Origin: Saccoglossus kowalevskii
Taxonomy: Eukaryota; Hemichordata; Enteropneusta; Harrimaniidae
Assembly: GCF_000003605.2 (NCBI RefSeq)
Contig: NW_003150760.1
Coordinates: forward strand, 77,208 to 99,864
Length of the DNA stretch: 22,657 bases
Direction: 5' to 3'
Shown: positions 1 through 10,094 of the stretch, one piece after another
Layout: each line of letters begins with the position of its first letter
Numbering within the stretch: position 1 is the stretch's first letter
Notes under the pieces: model-generated
Database searches by the model: none
The model's input: the letters and a program-made list of their open reading frames with translations, nothing else
What the model was told of the DNA's origin: nothing
Position numbers and translations under genes: made by a program

Positions 1-395
1 TCCGTGGGTATGAGGAATGGGTTGTTTTGGTGGGTTAGAGGGTACTAGTACGAATACGAATGTACCATTTGATGAATATGAAGAATTTGTGGGTTATTGT
101 GTATGTGGAATGGGTTACTAAGGGGTGTGTGGGTATGCGAAATGGGTTATTTGGCGGGTCGGTGAATGTGTTACTCGGCATCGTATACTTATTTAGTAAG
201 TTTATGTGATAAGTATTAGATGCGTGCCTGGGTTGCTGGGTGTGCAGAATGGTTCCATTGTGGGTGCATGTGTTATTGTATGTATGCAGAATTAGTTGAC
301 TTGGCGGACAGATGCATGGGCTCTTGGGTATGCTGAATTAGCTCTCGGGTATGCGGAATGGGTTCCCGGGAAAGTGGAATGGGCTCCTGTACATA
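1..395. repeat. Degenerate 21-bp minisatellite (GGGTATGCGGAATGGGTTCCC-like)
   Basis: The motif GGGTATGNGGAATGGGTT recurs from base 2 onward. At about 313-395 it settles into near-perfect 21-bp units: one ending GAATTAGCTCTC, one ending GAATGGGTTCCC, one ending GAATGGGCTCCT. Earlier units (about 7, 107, 135, 238) are diverged and interrupted. Because 21 is a multiple of three, it gives a 7-residue repeat (LGYAELA, LGYAEWV) in a 62-codon frame at 296-484. I treat that frame as a by-product, since it has no other sign of being a gene. The array probably extends left of the window. Confidence 0.75.
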
Positions 396-3099
396 CGAAA
401 TTCAAAAGTCCTAATCCCGGAAACGGGAAAGATGCACCAAGAGATATTCGAATTCGACATGATATCTATTATTTTTATTTTTAAACCTTAGTCTGTTCGT
501 TGAGTACGGATTAAGAGAGACAAACATTATATGTTACCATGGTGATCGCCTCTTACATCTTGTATCATTCTACCTTTTAATTTATTACTGGTGTCCATTT
601 CGGAGTTTAACAAATTTTCTCAGATCGGTCAGCGGGTGCATAAGGACAACGTGTACCAAACGTGATAACCACACCCGTTGCAAATCCAAAATATTCTAAA
701 AAGAAGACGAACTCATCCCGACGGATAAACAACAGAGGTGTTTTTGTCAAGCGAAATCACTTGAATGCGTTTTACCCACTATTCAGAATAACTTGTGGTC
801 AATGAGTCCAGTCGGGGGTGTTGTATTGGTTGGGTGACCATGCAGATCGATACAATCGGATAGTGGGTGGAGTCTCTTCACTTCGTCTATTCTTAGACCA
901 AGGAGCTATGTTGTGGCGATAAAGAGTATAATAGGGCAGGTGGTGGGTCCATGAACACGGCAACAAATTACAGTTCTCTTTCATCACTGTAAGTGACAAG
1001 TTATGTCTTTATTTCCCACGTCGCACTCCACACTGTCAGTCTGTTAGTGATTACTCCCGGAAATGACGTCACACGTGTGTGGAATGCACGTCGGTAGCAA
1101 TGACGCCGCTGACAATGATTCTTGAAAAAATAATATTGGTGAATTTATTTCAAATTCTACTTTTTGTAACATTTTAGGTTTGACAACAACTAATTGCGGC
1201 TGTAATAACCATGGCAACAATTTGTACGTAAGCTAGTAGACACCAGATCACAATAGCCATGCAGAGATTAACAACATCCTATTAATAGTATTCCAAAGGC
1301 CCGACTTCGGATTTGTGGATTTATTTGACGGGTGACAGTCATTCTACTAAAAGCAAATTGTAACGCAATGTTGTTACAATCATACACCATATCAATATTT
1401 TGTAATCTAAATAGTAGATTATACACATGACGTATGGTTTCAACAAGATCTAGGTGTAATTCAATCGAAAACATTATACGGGTATGCGTTTACTTTTAAA
1501 AAAACAAAGCAGAAAGGGACGCTTTAGTCGTTTCGATATAGATAAATTATAAATAAATTCAATATTACAATGCAATTTGTTGTTTTCACTGGAAAGCTGG
1601 ATAATACAGGTTATACATTCTCTATAAATGACAATCATAGTTCTTAAATTCAAATATACCGTTTTAAAAACTATTTTTAATTTCTAGTATGACATGGCGT
1701 CACGTGGCGCTTAGATTCGTGAATTGGAATAATGCCGGTTATTTTTTTTCAAATAAATGTACCCAAATGTATATGTAATTTAATTTTGAAGTTAATAAAT
1801 CAAATATCTAAATATTGTTTTTCAGCCGCAATTCATGCATCAATCGTGTTTTCACAAATTGGCATTATTTCCTCTGTTGAGATTCACGAATTCTGATATC
1901 AATTAAGTTATTTGTTCTTTTAATTACCTACCGGTCTAACATACATTGGATAGGTGTTTCTAATTGTCGCCGCATTCCGTGTCACATATGGTCAAGTACA
2001 ATGACATATACTGAGCATTATGAAAGAATAGACACTCAAACACTGCTTGACGAATCTGTTACAAACAAATACAAACAAGGGTAGCAAGACAAAGATGCAT
2101 GAAACATAACAAATACTTCGTACCCGAGAAAGGACTTGTTGATTTCCCACGGGTCAATAACCTGCCCAATTAACGTACATATTGTGCGTTGTTTGTTTCG
2201 TCGTGGGTAGGATATGACTTTCGATTAGTTTTAATTAATTAGATGATTTAATTATGTGTATTACTATCGTTATTAGAGTACTATGGCGAGGACACTGACA
2301 TTTTATTGTTTGACCCCACTGTGTGGATCCTCGCCACATATGTTGTAAATCCCTGGTCATAAAATCGTGTCAAAAATAGGACAAAGAAATCGTGACTAAC
2401 TTGAAGTTGGCGGAGAAACGCGAGAAAGTCAGTGTATAATAAAACAAATACGAGAAACGGAACTTGACAGCGTCAGAGAGCGATGTGAATAGACTGACTC
2501 AATTTATTAACACAACTAGTATTAAGGTTTTATGATGAACGAGGTTTGTGTACTTAGGGGGACTTTCCAATTTTGTGATTCAACCACCAAACTTTGCAGT
2601 CTAGTAGTTTTGCATTAATGACATTGATAATCATGACTAAGCAATTTCTACTGCACTGTGCGAAACATTGGGGATATGGTAGTTTTTCCTTTCTACCTTA
2701 ATTAAGTCATATAGTAACCAACGTTATTATGATTACACAGAAAGTTATTATTGCTAAAATTGCAATGATTTAATGTACACATTAGGTGCAAACTTTATTG
2801 TATGCGGAACGATTCAGGAAAAAACCAAACCGCTTCTCATTGGTTGGTTTACAAGTACAACGGAAACGTGCTTTGTTTGGCCCACGAGAAATTATCACCG
2901 ACTAATTATTATTGTGTACGAGACACTAGTAATTAACACCCCACTGTTTCTTTCTAACCAGGTTACATTCCGATAGTTTTTTTTGGATCAAAGAACATTA
3001 AAGGATGCCACACCTGTATTTTGTAAAACAAGACACTGATTAATTTGGAATAAATAGTATACAATTTACTGGTCCAGGAGTTCTTTGCAATTAATCACT
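396..3099. other. Non-coding stretch, no gene supported
   Basis: I found no convincing gene here. Short open frames at 799-999 (-), 1268-1474 (-) and 2773-2976 (+) have unremarkable composition and no recognisable motif. Consensus-like 3' splice sites occur on the + strand at about 1824 (GTTTTTCAG) and 2961 (TTTCTTTCTAACCAG), but the frames after them close within about 5-27 codons. The one dense cluster of regulatory-type motifs is listed separately at 1064-1077. Confidence 0.5.
1064..1077. promoter_or_regulatory. CRE abutting an E-box (TGACGTCACACGTG)
   Basis: A perfect palindromic CRE (TGACGTCA, 1064-1071) runs directly into a perfect CACGTG E-box (1072-1077). CREs bind CREB/ATF bZIP factors and CACGTG binds bHLH-zip factors; that is family knowledge. 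Function here is inference, because no gene start is evident nearby. Confidence 0.35.
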
Positions 3100-3790
3100 A
3101 TGGGAATGTAAAGAGGATCCCACGAGAACGCAGAGGTACAAACACGATCCCACGGAAACGTAGAGGTGCGAACACGATTCCACGCGAACGCATAGCTACA
3201 GGCACGAATCCATGCGAACGCAGAGGTACAGACAAAATCCTACAAAAATACAGAGGTACACACACGAACACGTGGGAACGCAGCGGTACAGACACGTTCT
3301 CATGGGAATGCAGAGGTGCAAACACGATCCTACGACAACACAGAGGTGCAAACACGATCCCACGTGAACGCAGAGGTGCAGACAAGATCCCACGGGAACG
3401 CAAAGGTGCAAACACGATCTCACGTGAACGCAGAGGTGCAGACAAGATCCCACGGGAACGCAGACGTGCAAACACGATCCCACGTGAACGCAGAGGTGCA
3501 GACAAGTTCCCAAGGGAACGCTAAGGCGCAAACACGATCCCACGTGAACGCAGAGGTGCAGACAAGATCCCACGGGAACGCAAAGGTGCAAACGCGATCC
3601 CATGTAAACGCAGAGGTGCAGACAAGATTCCACGAGAACACAAAAGTGCAAACACGACCCCACGTGAACGCAGGGGTACAGACAAGATCCCACGGGAACG
3701 CAAAGGTTCAAACACGACCACGTGAACGCATATGTGCAGACAAGATCCCACGGGAGCGTTGACGATTGAAACACGAAAACATGAGAAAAT
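3100..3790. repeat. 30-bp minisatellite with 60-bp higher-order unit, about 22 copies
   Basis: Units begin at 3121, 3151, 3181 and so on with an almost unbroken 30-bp period to about 3720, where a 2-bp slip occurs. From 3361 to about 3720 two unit types alternate: A (CACGTGAACGCAGAGGTGCA, then GACAAGATCC) and B (CACGGGAACGCAAAGGTGCA, then AACACGATCC). This gives a 60-bp higher-order repeat. Flanking units (3100-3300 and after 3730) are more diverged, as expected when the centre is homogenised by unequal exchange. Since 30 is a multiple of three and the unit lacks stops in several frames, overlapping open frames appear on both strands, including a 10-residue repeat on + (QTRSHVNAEV, QTRSHGNAKV). 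None has a convincing ATG start, so I do not call them genes. Confidence 0.93.
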
Positions 3791-3916
3791 ATGTTCTTCT
3801 TACAGGAAGACATAGGAAAGCATAATTACAGGAACCTGGGGCACCAACGAAAAAGCTTTGGATAAGCAAAGATGCAGGCAAGATAATTTGGAAATATGCG
3901 TGAATTTGAAAGATTT

Positions 3917-3986
3917 GCGAAAGCTCCTACTTCCCAAAAAACAGATATTTGAGAAAGTTTCTACTTCCCAGAAACAGTTGTATCTG
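3917..3986. repeat. Two-copy tandem duplication, about 35 bp
   Basis: GCGAAAGCTCCTACTTCCCA (3917 onward) followed by AAAAACAGATATTT is repeated at once as GAGAAAGTTTCTACTTCCCA followed by GAAACAGTTGTAT. The copies differ at a few positions. It lies just outside the 30-bp minisatellite. Confidence 0.7.
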
Positions 3987-4197
3987 CAACAAATGACTTT
4001 CGATAACCTTGAAAACTAAATAGACTAATAAACATATCATAACACAGTAAAATATATTAATAAATCCAATCTCCAAACGCAAGCCGTTGCCATTTCAACT
4101 GAAAACAAATCCATACTTATACTGAGTCTAAATTAATTTTGCGATAGAAATATGTACACCTAATGTAATATACCAATATGTACATAGGTATAGCACA

Positions 4198-4204
4198 TAT
4201 ATAA
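4198..4204 (+). promoter_or_regulatory. TATA-like box (TATATAA)
   Basis: TATATAA sits 36-42 bases upstream of an ATG at 4240 that has A at -3 and G at +4. A start about 30 bases downstream would leave a leader of only about 12 bases, so it could serve a very short-leader transcript or be chance in AT-rich DNA. Confidence 0.2.
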
Positions 4205-4223
4205 CTAGAAGATCAATTTTCAG

Positions 4224-4371
4224 CAAGAACACTCTGAAAATGGCTGCCGAAATCTCATTTTTAAAGCAAGAGAGCAGCGAGAAGTCTCGTTATGCTGTGG
4301 AGAGTACAGGAAAAACAAGTCACGTGACTGTCTCGCTCCCAACGAGATCTTGGCGACCATTTGCGATTACG
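4224..4371 (+). CDS. Candidate cysteine-rich internal exon
   Basis: An acceptor-like site (GATCAATTTTCAG, ending 4223) is followed by a frame open for 63 codons to a TAA at 4413. A possible donor (GATTACG then GTATAT) lies at 4371/4372, leaving one base of the last codon. The peptide starts QEHSENGC, then has a CC pair (LCCGEY), RDCLAPNEI and TICDYG. Five cysteines in about 45 residues suggest a disulphide-bonded extracellular segment, but spacing matches no family I can name. A second frame (ATG 4240 to 4431, 63 codons, beginning MAAEISFLKQ) is open over the same bases and has a good initiation context. At most one is likely real. No other part of this gene was identified with confidence. 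Confidence 0.25.
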
Positions 4372-4431
4372 GTATATCGATATCTAGCTATGCCATCTAT
4401 GTGTCTGAATACTAATGCTATTTATAGATAA

Positions 4432-6486
4432 CATGTATCTAAGTCATCGGTGGGCACAACAACGGTTAAATTTGCTTATTAGTATACAATAAATAATATC
4501 TACTATAAAATACTTTATTTGCGCTTTGAATTCATTTTTACTGAGGAGATGGTTCAGTGAGCATAAAATGCATCGAATATAATTTTGTTCTATACTCTAT
4601 ATTCAACTCATAAAAAATCAGTAAAAATAAATTCCATACAAAACACCAACAAGCCTTTTCGGTGAAAAGTAATTCCAGCTAAAATCACGGTATTTTACAG
4701 TATTGGTCTATGTGTTCTTATGAAGTGAAAGTTGAACATCAAATACTTTAATTTTATGTACTGCACTTTACATTTTTAGTAATTGACACGGAAAAAACGT
4801 ATAGTGTGTGATAGGCCAAGAATGTTACGGAGGAGAATACAAAAGGCTTCTTGTAAAAACGAAATGCAGACGTGAAGTGGTGCTTGACATAACCATGATG
4901 TAATTGTGCAAATATAACTATGCAGTAATTAACCTTAGTTTACTTTTTTCAAAATGTTAAACCAACTAAAAAAGTATGCATTGTTGACCCACAAGGAGAA
5001 GATAGGGGTGTTTAGAAACCGACACGTGACATGCTGGAATGGGACCCCTTGTTCCAATCGCACCACTCATGGCGGTAGTACAGTCTGAACATTATGATCA
5101 AAACTAAAATTAAATATGAAAAAATTGTTTTTCTCTAAAAAAACTCATCACTTATACATGTAACTTATATTTTATCCATGAAGCGAGGAACATTGATTGC
5201 ATTTGCAATTTGACCCTAAAATAAAATGTCCCAGTTACTAGTAAAGTTTGCCGTTAGAAAACAATTAGCATAAAGGTTGTCGCTACTTGCTGAACTTGAT
5301 TAGTGTGTTTGATCAATGTGTACGTGTTTTTTCTGTTTATATAGTGGACCTAGAACAGGTGAAGTAACCCGGATGGCCATCGGACATTCCGAGCACGAAG
5401 GACAATTAGAAACATTTAAAAGTACAATTTTATTTCAATATAATTTTATAATCGTAATTGATAAACCACGATCTCGTTCAAGTTGTAATAACACGATATT
5501 TGTGACGGGGTCTCACAATAACACGACTTGTTTCTTCTAACATGTTCCCAATGGGCTCACAAATTTAAGTCGAACAGCGATACGAAACAATTCTATGTTT
5601 CTGCTGACACTTTATTTTGCAAATTGAGTGACATGAATTAATTAAATAACCATGAAAAAGTAGGTTTTACATTTCTCGAATTTGCATACTCACTGGGATG
5701 TGTATTAAGGTAACATACTATTGACTATGACATTGGACATTTACTTGCTTTAGGTATCCAACACACTAGAGAGAATGCGCCTTATTGACGCTATCGACAC
5801 ACCCTGTTTACCCACGGAGCACCGCGTTCTAATAACGCGTAATTGTTTTGAATCACGTGGAACGTGAAGTGATCGCGTGTGAATTTAGGACCAGAGACTC
5901 TTACAGCGATCGACAGCCCGCACAACAAGCGCACTTTGCAGCAAGATCTTAATTCCTTAACAAAGAAAACACTTGTAACTCTAGCTCGACCACACTTTGA
6001 AAAAACTCGCTAAGGCGACAGTCCCGCGATAGGGGGATTGTGTTTAAAGCTTTGGGTTTTGTAGAAAGAAAAAAAACACACAGAAAAGACAGAATCCTAC
6101 CGTGATTGTATCGAGTAAATTAAATGTATTGTACCGAATGTCTGCTTATTGTTACACGGGATTTACGCTGACCACCACGCTCGGATGACTCTGTTGTAAT
6201 ACCAACATCTGCCACCGCTTGGAACACTGTCTTTCCTATCTCCGTTTCCGCTGTCTAATTATTCCAATTATTTTGGTTATCTTAAAAAAACGCCTGTTTA
6301 AGTATTTGGCCATGACCGCACCATTTACTTTTACTTGGTTACTAATGCAAGAAATTAGCGTATTTCGAAAATGTTTTTTTCTTCTTAATCTCCCAGACCG
6401 TTAATTGGACGGAATAATTTGTAAAACGGATGAAAGCTACCAGAGAGTGTTTCTCTTTGGTGAAACAAACGGGTGAAAGACTTTAA
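4432..6486. other. Non-coding stretch, no gene supported
   Basis: AT-rich sequence. The strongest splice-like signal is a + strand acceptor at about 5345 (GTTTTTTCTGTTTATATAG) with a frame after it that stays open for about 70 codons (begins GPRTGEVTRMAIGHSEHEGQ). It lacks a clear donor, poly(A) signal or recognisable motif. Two copies of AATAACACGA flank a small GTGAC/GTCTCAC hairpin at about 5488-5525. I see nothing else. Confidence 0.45.
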
Positions 6487-6852
6487 TCAGTTACCTGAAT
6501 GATGGCGTGCTCGCATTGCATCATGGGGGTTTGGGGTACGACCGTCTCGGTGTTTTTCGAAAGTGTAAATCAACAAAATTTCAAACAACGCAGTATTAGC
6601 TTTTGGATAATGGCTCACTACTGTGACTTCAATATTTGAAACGGCCGTCTCATACGGAGTGAAACCGTGACGATTATAGCAAAAAATAATAGTTGAAATA
6701 CTGAACATTGCCCTTGAAAACAATCTATTGGTTCCTGTAATTATCAGACGCCATTTCATTTGAGATATCAAGTTGCAATAGGGAAGTAAATACATCGTCC
6801 AGGCGTGGCATACTCGATATACTTCAACCACAGACCTTGGGCTTGCAATGGT
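6487..6852 (-). other. Open frame ending in a strong splice donor; faint ankyrin-like motifs
   Basis: The frame is open on the minus strand from just after a TAA at about 6853 down to a stop at 6487. It has no ATG near its start, so it would be an internal exon rather than a complete gene. A consensus donor (CATTCAG then GTAACT) lies at 6495/6494, just before the stop. Upstream of it the peptide contains NRHGFTPYETAVSN and, about 41 residues later, RDGRTPNPHDAMRARHHSG. These resemble the start of ankyrin repeats (DGxTPLHxAaxxGH), but key leucines are missing and the spacing exceeds the usual 33 residues. The acceptor is unresolved: ATTACAG at about 6744 and TTTTCAAG at about 6722 are options. 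It may equally be chance. Confidence 0.2.
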
Positions 6853-6899
6853 TTACCTGAACGTGCCTAATGATATAACTTAGAGTATGCGATTCCATT

Positions 6900-7179
6900 T
6901 ATTGGCTATTCACCATAAACCAGGTGGATGTGTGGATTATACACCAAGAATATATGTTAGGTACAGTGTACATGTGATGGAGTGATTGCAAGCAATTACT
7001 GCGATTCTCAGTCGGCTTTGCAAGTAGACGACGCTCCTTGCATGTCTTAGTTCGTGGCCAGACCTTTTGTCCATTGCATATGATGAGATAAAATAAAATA
7101 AACACAATAAAAGATGTACAGTACAAAAATATTCAATGTATTTACTAGTACCTTGGGAACATATCTCCGGAAAAGTAGA
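6900..7179. other. No gene supported
   Basis: A minus-strand frame (6899-7126) contains a basic stretch (VWPRTKTCKERRLLAKPTEN) downstream of an ACAAAAG acceptor-like site that has no adjacent pyrimidine tract. I do not consider it supported. Confidence 0.3.
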
Positions 7180-7185
7180 TTTATT
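7180..7185 (-). terminator. Candidate poly(A) signal AATAAA
   Basis: AATAAA on the minus strand lies about 185 bases downstream of the candidate stop at 7369-7371. That is a plausible 3' UTR length for the tentative membrane-protein gene above it. It is immediately preceded on that strand by a run of 13 C. Confidence 0.25.
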
Positions 7186-7198
7186 GGGGGGGGGGGGG
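7186..7198. repeat. Homopolymer run of 13 G
   Basis: Thirteen uninterrupted G residues on the + strand, one of two long G runs in the window. It could form a G-rich structure but has only one run at this position. Confidence 0.95.
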
Positions 7199-7368
7199 CT
7201 TCACAGACAACGTAACATTCTGCATGTAACATTCAATTTGAAAAAAAAAATATTTATAAAGGAACCCACGCACATTTGATAGAGCGAGGAAAATAAATTA
7301 ACATCATCGTGAAAATAAATAGCTCTGAGTGAAACTGAAGAAGAAAATAATTTGCACACAGTTTTCTG

Positions 7369-7413
7369 TCATTTCCGTTCTCCTTCCAAAGTTCGAATGG
7401 TCCAACCCAGGCC
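7369..7413 (-). CDS. Candidate terminal exon of a membrane-protein gene
   Basis: A good acceptor (AGTTGTTTTCAG, ending 7414) precedes 14 codons and a TGA. Read in phase 0, as the previous candidate exon requires, it encodes GLGWTIRTLEGERK then stop. The match of phase and the AATAAA downstream at 7180-7185 are the only support. A different downstream exon could be the true partner. Confidence 0.2.
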   Translation of the reverse strand, partial: GLGWTIRTLEGERK

Positions 7414-7523
7414 CTGAAAACAACTCTATTTTGAAAACATATAAACACGTGTGTGGCATCGCCAATTACCGAGAGTCCACAATAGGTATTATCGCGGGAG
7501 ACTAGGATAGGAAAGTGACTTAC

Positions 7524-7553
7524 TTCATCATAAAGGAATTCTAAATTTGAACT
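7524..7553 (-). CDS. Candidate 30-base micro-exon (SSNLEFLYDE)
   Basis: This 30-base block lies between a pyrimidine-rich acceptor (TTAATTAACTCCGATTAG) and a perfect GTAAGT donor. It is open in phase 0-0 and encodes SSNLEFLYDE. The phase matches the upstream candidate exon at 7766-7850, which ends on a complete codon. The acidic, tyrosine-containing peptide would suit a cytoplasmic tail. Micro-exons are hard to establish from sequence alone. Confidence 0.3.
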
Positions 7554-7765
7554 CTAATCGGAGTTAATTAAAAATAAATATACATTTTGCAAGAAAATAG
7601 GTGATAAACGAAATGTAAGGAAAATCATATGATATGTGCTTACGATTCTTTCTGTGAAATTAAACTAGCACAGCGAATAAAATATAACGTACTCGCAATA
7701 TCTGGCCCCAGCTAACCTGATCCATCCACCGGTAATACCGCAAATTCACCGGAACAAACACTTAC

Positions 7766-7850
7766 CGAGTGGATATCCCTACATGACCTTGTGTCGTGAT
7801 GTATAGACACGTCATCCGGTAAATAGGTGTGTTTTAAGTCGCCCCTTAAA
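7766..7850 (-). CDS. Candidate cytoplasmic-tail exon
   Basis: An acceptor (GAGCGTTTTGTTAG) and a consensus donor (CACTCG then GTAAGT) bound an 85-base block. Its first base completes the split codon CG|T left by the candidate exon at 8551-8668; the other 84 bases are 28 open codons. The peptide reads LRGDLKHTYLPDDVSIHH, then DTRSCRDIHS. It is polar and charged, as expected for an intracellular tail after a membrane span. No family is recognised. The main support is the consistent reading-frame phase across three consecutive candidate exons. Confidence 0.33.
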
Positions 7851-8550
7851 CTAACAAAACGCTCAGCGGATACATTGAATTACCACGCACCAACATAATT
7901 TCCACTTTTTAATTAGACACATCATAAAAGCGGAATTCTGAATTAGTATGCATGTCGAGTGCATGCATAGAATAGTCTTTGAAGTTAAACTCATTGTCGG
8001 TGGTGTTTGAGAAACTTCCACACGAGTTGAAACGTTTTGGTGTACTTTTCATTAGATGTTTGTCCGAGGAATCCGATTTGAGGTGATTAAGGATATGTGA
8101 GACGGTCTAACGAAGAAACAGAAGCGACGTATATATTGATGGGCTGTGTGAATGGTTTGGTAACGCGCGAGTCGCCAGTAGCGTAACCCATGAGTCGTAG
8201 TACGATGTTTTATGGGAATGTCTTTATTTATGTCACATGACGTAAAATGTGAAACAAATACACTCCCCGCATTCCCACCCGAGATTAATTATTTCCACCA
8301 ACTTAGGAGGTTCAATGCTATCAATCACCCCAGCACGGTTCAGGATATCAGACATTTCTTGTTTGTACGGTGTGTTGCAATTTACAATAAACTACTGCAC
8401 TAAAATAGCACTCTATTCACAAGCAACAAAAAATAAGACGTATAGTCGCCTCCCTTTTAACAACGAACCAAAACATGAAATGTACAAGCGGTGAAACTAA
8501 TAGCAGTTGTCGGTTACAGTCGGTGCCAATGCATAATGAAATGGACCTAC
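7851..8550 (-). other. Candidate intron; nothing else seen
   Basis: This stretch would be the intron between the candidate exons at 8551-8668 and 7766-7850: GTAGGT at its 5' end and TTTTGTTAG at its 3' end on the minus strand. Plus-strand frames at 8212-8403 and 8249-8494 overlap one another in different frames and have no recognisable content. Confidence 0.25.
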
Positions 8551-8668
8551 CGGGGACGCTCAACTTTATCGTCATTCCCAGACTTGAATTGAATTCCTCG
8601 CTTGCCTTTCAAGCACGCCTTGCATTTGTATGCAAGTGCCAATAGCATCACGCATAGCAGGGTAATTA
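8551..8668 (-). CDS. Candidate exon: end of a transmembrane helix and basic juxtamembrane region
   Basis: The 118-base block follows a pyrimidine-rich acceptor (CTATTTCTTTCCAAG) and ends at a donor (CCCCG then GTAGGT). Read with one base from a preceding exon, it encodes a hydrophobic run (VITLLCVMLLALAY). A cysteine/lysine-rich boundary follows (KCKACLKGKRG), then a polar tail (IQFKSGNDDKVERP). Hydrophobic residues followed by positive charges is the classic stop-transfer pattern of a type I membrane protein with its C-terminus inside. The hydrophobic part is only about 14 residues, so the rest of the span should lie in the previous exon, which I did not identify. Base composition is more GC-rich than the flanks. 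No family is recognised. It could be a decayed or chance frame. Confidence 0.35.
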
Positions 8669-8914
8669 CTTGGAAAGAAATAGTCGAATATGCGGGATTT
8701 TTGTAGATTAATAGATTGTAATGTATTATCATTTTTTTCAAAAATGTGATGTGCTTTTTTTATGTTCAAAAGTTCCATATTTATTTCCGAGTATCCTGTA
8801 GTGTACTGTGATTAGCGCCACGGTGCATGTGGACGCAGCTTAACGCGCAACTTGGGGTGATTTTTGATGTATGAACCTGACAATACACCATTTGCGGGTT
8901 TCTGCGTCACGTGG

Positions 8915-9210
8915 TATCCTCGGGGGCGGAGCTACGTCACAAGACGTTCCACGTTGCTAAAACGCGCACCACGTATTTCTATGGGCTCTGCGCGCGCTGC
9001 CGAGAAACAACAGGAACTCAACTTTGAAGTAATCCTGAACAATCAAATTTATATGTGTTACACACGCAGTGGTAATTTTGTTATCCTGTTTAGGAGAAGG
9101 AGAGTCTCAACAACTATCCCAAAGTACCGTTCTCTGAGAGTGTTCGGCCTTTGTTTTCACCGTGATGGTTGCCATGCGGTGAAAATGCCCGGATGTCCGC
9201 TCCGAGAATA
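8915..9210 (+). mobile_element. Inverted-repeat element, copy A (complete, about 296 bp)
   Basis: The left end TATCCTCGGGGGCGGA (8915-8930) is mirrored by TCCGCTCCGAGAATA (9196-9210). The interior from about 9010 is shared with copy B (9455 onward) and copy C (12193 onward), including CAACAACTATCCCAAAG and GTGATGGTTGCCATGCGGTG. No transposase is present, so it would be a non-autonomous, MITE-like element. A clear target-site duplication was not found and the superfamily is unknown. The 135-codon frame at 8864-9271 runs through it and is probably not a gene. Confidence 0.7.
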
Positions 9211-9439
9211 CGCCACACTTACACGCCATTATATCGTCCTTGTTCTTAGTACTATTAGTTGGTTGTTATAATACAACTAAGAAAATCCTTCAGGTATTCA
9301 TTCAATATTAATCCAAGCGTTTTCAAGCAAACGTTAAACTTGAACGTGAACTCATGGAAAAGTACAGTCGCCTCGTACAAACTGGAGTAAAATATGAATC
9401 GTTGAGGGCGCTGGCATGGAACTTCTGGACGAAGAGCTG

Positions 9440-9657
9440 TGAAAATAGCTAAATTCAAGAAAACAGCACAAATCAACTTTGAAGTAACCTTGAACAACCA
9501 AATTGATATATGTTGCACATGCATGGACAACCTTCTCACATTATTCAGGGGAGTCTCAACAACTATTCCAAAGCACCATTTTCTGAAAGTTTTGGTCTTT
9601 GTTTTCACCGTGATGGTTGCCAGGCGATGAAAATGCTCGGATGTCCGCCCGAGGGTA
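9440..9657 (+). mobile_element. Inverted-repeat element, copy B (left end missing or diverged)
   Basis: Aligned to copy A in the same orientation from ATCAACTTTGAAGTAACC (about 9472) to TCCGCCCGAGGGTA (9644-9657). Only the right terminus is recognisable. The peptide similarity between the plus frames of A and B (NFEVILNNQI against NFEVTLNNQI) follows from DNA similarity and does not by itself show coding. Confidence 0.65.
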
Positions 9658-9660
9658 GAG

Positions 9661-9942
9661 GTTTTACGAGGTACAGATAACTAGTGTTTTTCAGCTTATT
9701 TAATTATTCTAAAATAATACCTACCTAATACCTTAGTTAAGCGCCAGGGTGTGAAATGTTTTTGTTCACGTACAAAGACTGCTTGCTCTATACTAGCCAC
9801 GTTACACGACCTCGGCTTGCTCTTATGGATAATAATTATTTGAGGGAAATAAATTAAGTATAATTATAATCTGAATCGTGTTCAGTTTGATCAATATCAT
9901 AACGCTACCAGGCCACCGTAACATACAAGTACATGTACTCAC
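9661..9942. other. No gene or element recognised
   Basis: AT-rich sequence between element copy B and the candidate exon at 9943. Nothing seen. Confidence 0.4.
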
Positions 9943-10094
9943 GTTTCAACTCTGCCGTGAATTTGCCGCGACATGAGGGCGCACTTTAATCTGTGCTGGG
10001 CATTTATGAACAGGGTCAGCATTACACAGGTTTTGGTGATAGACAAATGTTTGTTGGAAGGCCTAGTGCTGAGCTGACATAGTCTTATTTTGAT
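9943..10094 (-). CDS. Candidate exon of unknown gene
   Basis: A 152-base block lies between an acceptor (GTGTTAATTACAG) and a consensus donor (GAAAC then GTGAGT). It is open throughout in phase 0, ending with two bases of a split codon. The peptide begins IKIRLCQLSTRPSNKHLSIT and ends with MSRQIHGRVE. It resembles nothing I know. Its end phase does not fit the candidate exon at 8668 directly, so if both belong to one gene another exon must lie between them. Confidence 0.22.

Noticed and set aside
3121-3720. Regular 30-bp periodicity resembling a CRISPR array
   Set aside because: There are no unique spacers; both halves of the 60-bp unit repeat. The context is eukaryotic and there are no cas genes.
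3098-3813. Several overlapping open frames on both strands, up to 205 codons
   Set aside because: They all derive from the 30-bp repeat, whose length is a multiple of three and whose unit lacks stops. Frames contradict one another and none has a convincing start or flank.
8864-9271. 135-codon plus frame
   Set aside because: It spans a whole inverted-repeat element with flanks. Similarity to the frame at 9439-9630 is explained by DNA repeat homology, and copy C does not keep the frame.
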